A stretch of DNA of 5,465 bases from Dehalococcoidia bacterium UBA5627 (GTDB lineage Bacteria; Chloroflexota; Dehalococcoidia; Dehalococcoidales; UBA5627), in assembly GCA_002421585.1 (NCBI GenBank), contig DIKD01000053.1:1-5465 (forward strand), read 5' to 3'. A program made the translations under genes and the position numbers. Shown here one piece after another: positions 5,188 through 5,465 of this stretch. Numbering within the stretch: position 1 is the stretch's first letter; each line of letters opens with the position of its first letter. The notes below the pieces were generated by a model. It ran no database searches, was not told where the DNA came from, and saw nothing but the letters and a program-made list of their open reading frames with translations.

Positions 5188-5279
5188 TGCTGTTTTGTCA
5201 CTTTGTTGTGGCGAAAAAAATATCTCCTCCGGGCTAACCTTTTGTAGCTGAATACGTTATAAATTACGAATGGTTTAGC

Positions 5280-5308
5280 TTGACAAAAATCTGCCAGACG
5301 TTTATCCT
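5280..5308 (+). promoter_or_regulatory. Promoter of the exported-protein gene
   Basis: A perfect TTGACA (5280-5285) is followed after exactly 17 bases by TATCCT (5303-5308, four of six bases). The start site would be near 5315, giving a leader of about 60 bases before the GTG at 5377. An imperfect inverted pair, GCTAACC (5233-5239) and GGTTTAGC (5272-5279), lies just upstream of the -35 box. Confidence 0.6.
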
Positions 5309-5376
5309 AGATAACAACAAAATTGAATATAAAATAGAATAGCGCATAGGTAAGAATTTATTTTGGGAGGAAATTT

Positions 5377-5465
5377 GTGAAAAAAGGAATTTTACGAGTG
5401 TTGGGAGTAGTCGTTACTTTGGCTTTAATGCTGGCGGCGCTTCCTGCCTCTATTGCTTCGGCGGC
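5377..5465 (+). CDS. Exported protein, N-terminal signal peptide only (cut by window edge)
   Basis: Only the first 29 codons are in the window. The GTG start follows GGGAGG by 6 bases. The peptide has a classic Sec signal: a basic start (MKKGILR), a hydrophobic core (VLGVVVTLALMLAALP) and small residues at the end (ASIASA), with cleavage likely after the ASA near residue 28. The mature protein is unseen, so its function cannot be given; secretion or surface display is the only supported statement. It runs away from the phage row, has its own strong promoter, and is separated from the HTH gene by 272 bases holding both divergent promoters. It most likely belongs to the host chromosome beside the phage remnant. 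Confidence 0.75.
   Translation, partial: MKKGILRVLGVVVTLALMLAALPASIASA

Noticed and set aside
1..5465. tRNA gene or attachment site marking a prophage end
   Set aside because: I saw no cloverleaf-like sequence and no long direct repeat at plausible ends of the element.

Overview
The window looks like the edge of a decayed tailed-phage element in a mid-GC bacterial chromosome. Every phage-like gene is read leftward (minus strand). Strong AGGAGG-type ribosome sites, TTGACA-type promoters and many GTCATTCTGAG-type intergenic palindromes fit a free-living bacterium. The overall look of the phage genes and of the rightmost signal peptide made me think of Chloroflexota (Dehalococcoidia and relatives). 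That assignment comes from family resemblance in memory, not from any marker gene in the window, so treat it as tentative.

Right to left, in the direction of phage transcription: a promoter with a LexA-like palindrome between its -35 and -10 boxes (5158-5187) drives a 92-residue Cys-rich helix-turn-helix protein (4826-5104). Next come a composite palindromic repeat (4604-4787), an orphan ribosome site with a start codon (4556-4582), and a 129-bp element with 13-bp terminal inverted repeats that looks like an IS-derived MITE (4427-4555). Then comes the C-terminal part of an HK97-type major capsid protein (4071-4426). A 451-bp stretch without genes (3620-4070) holds three more copies or fragments of the palindromic repeat family. 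It is followed by a head-tail connector/adaptor-like protein (2984-3619), a small membrane protein (2360-2602), a 666-residue tail protein joining an Asp-box (sialidase/BNR-like) region to a baseplate-hub-like C-terminus (354-2354), and a 69-residue beta-rich protein (128-337). A promoter-like sequence flanked by inverted repeats (54-83) points out of the window to the left.

Two genes run the other way. A 79-residue three-helix membrane protein (2733-2972) has its own promoter and sits inside the phage gene row like a 'moron' cargo gene. At the right end the first 29 codons of an exported protein (5377 to the edge) follow a good TTGACA/TATCCT promoter; this is probably host sequence outside the phage element.

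Taken together, the capsid, connector and tail-tip genes are parts of one virion programme, but the cassette is not functional as it stands. The terminase, portal, protease, most of the capsid gene, the major tail protein and the tape measure are absent. The losses coincide with the IS-like remnant and the repeats. I did not find a clear new defence or mobile system. The most interesting items are the MITE-like element in the capsid gene, the nested palindromic repeats, the possible SOS control and frameshifted zinc-binding tail of the HTH gene, and the Asp-box/hub fusion protein.
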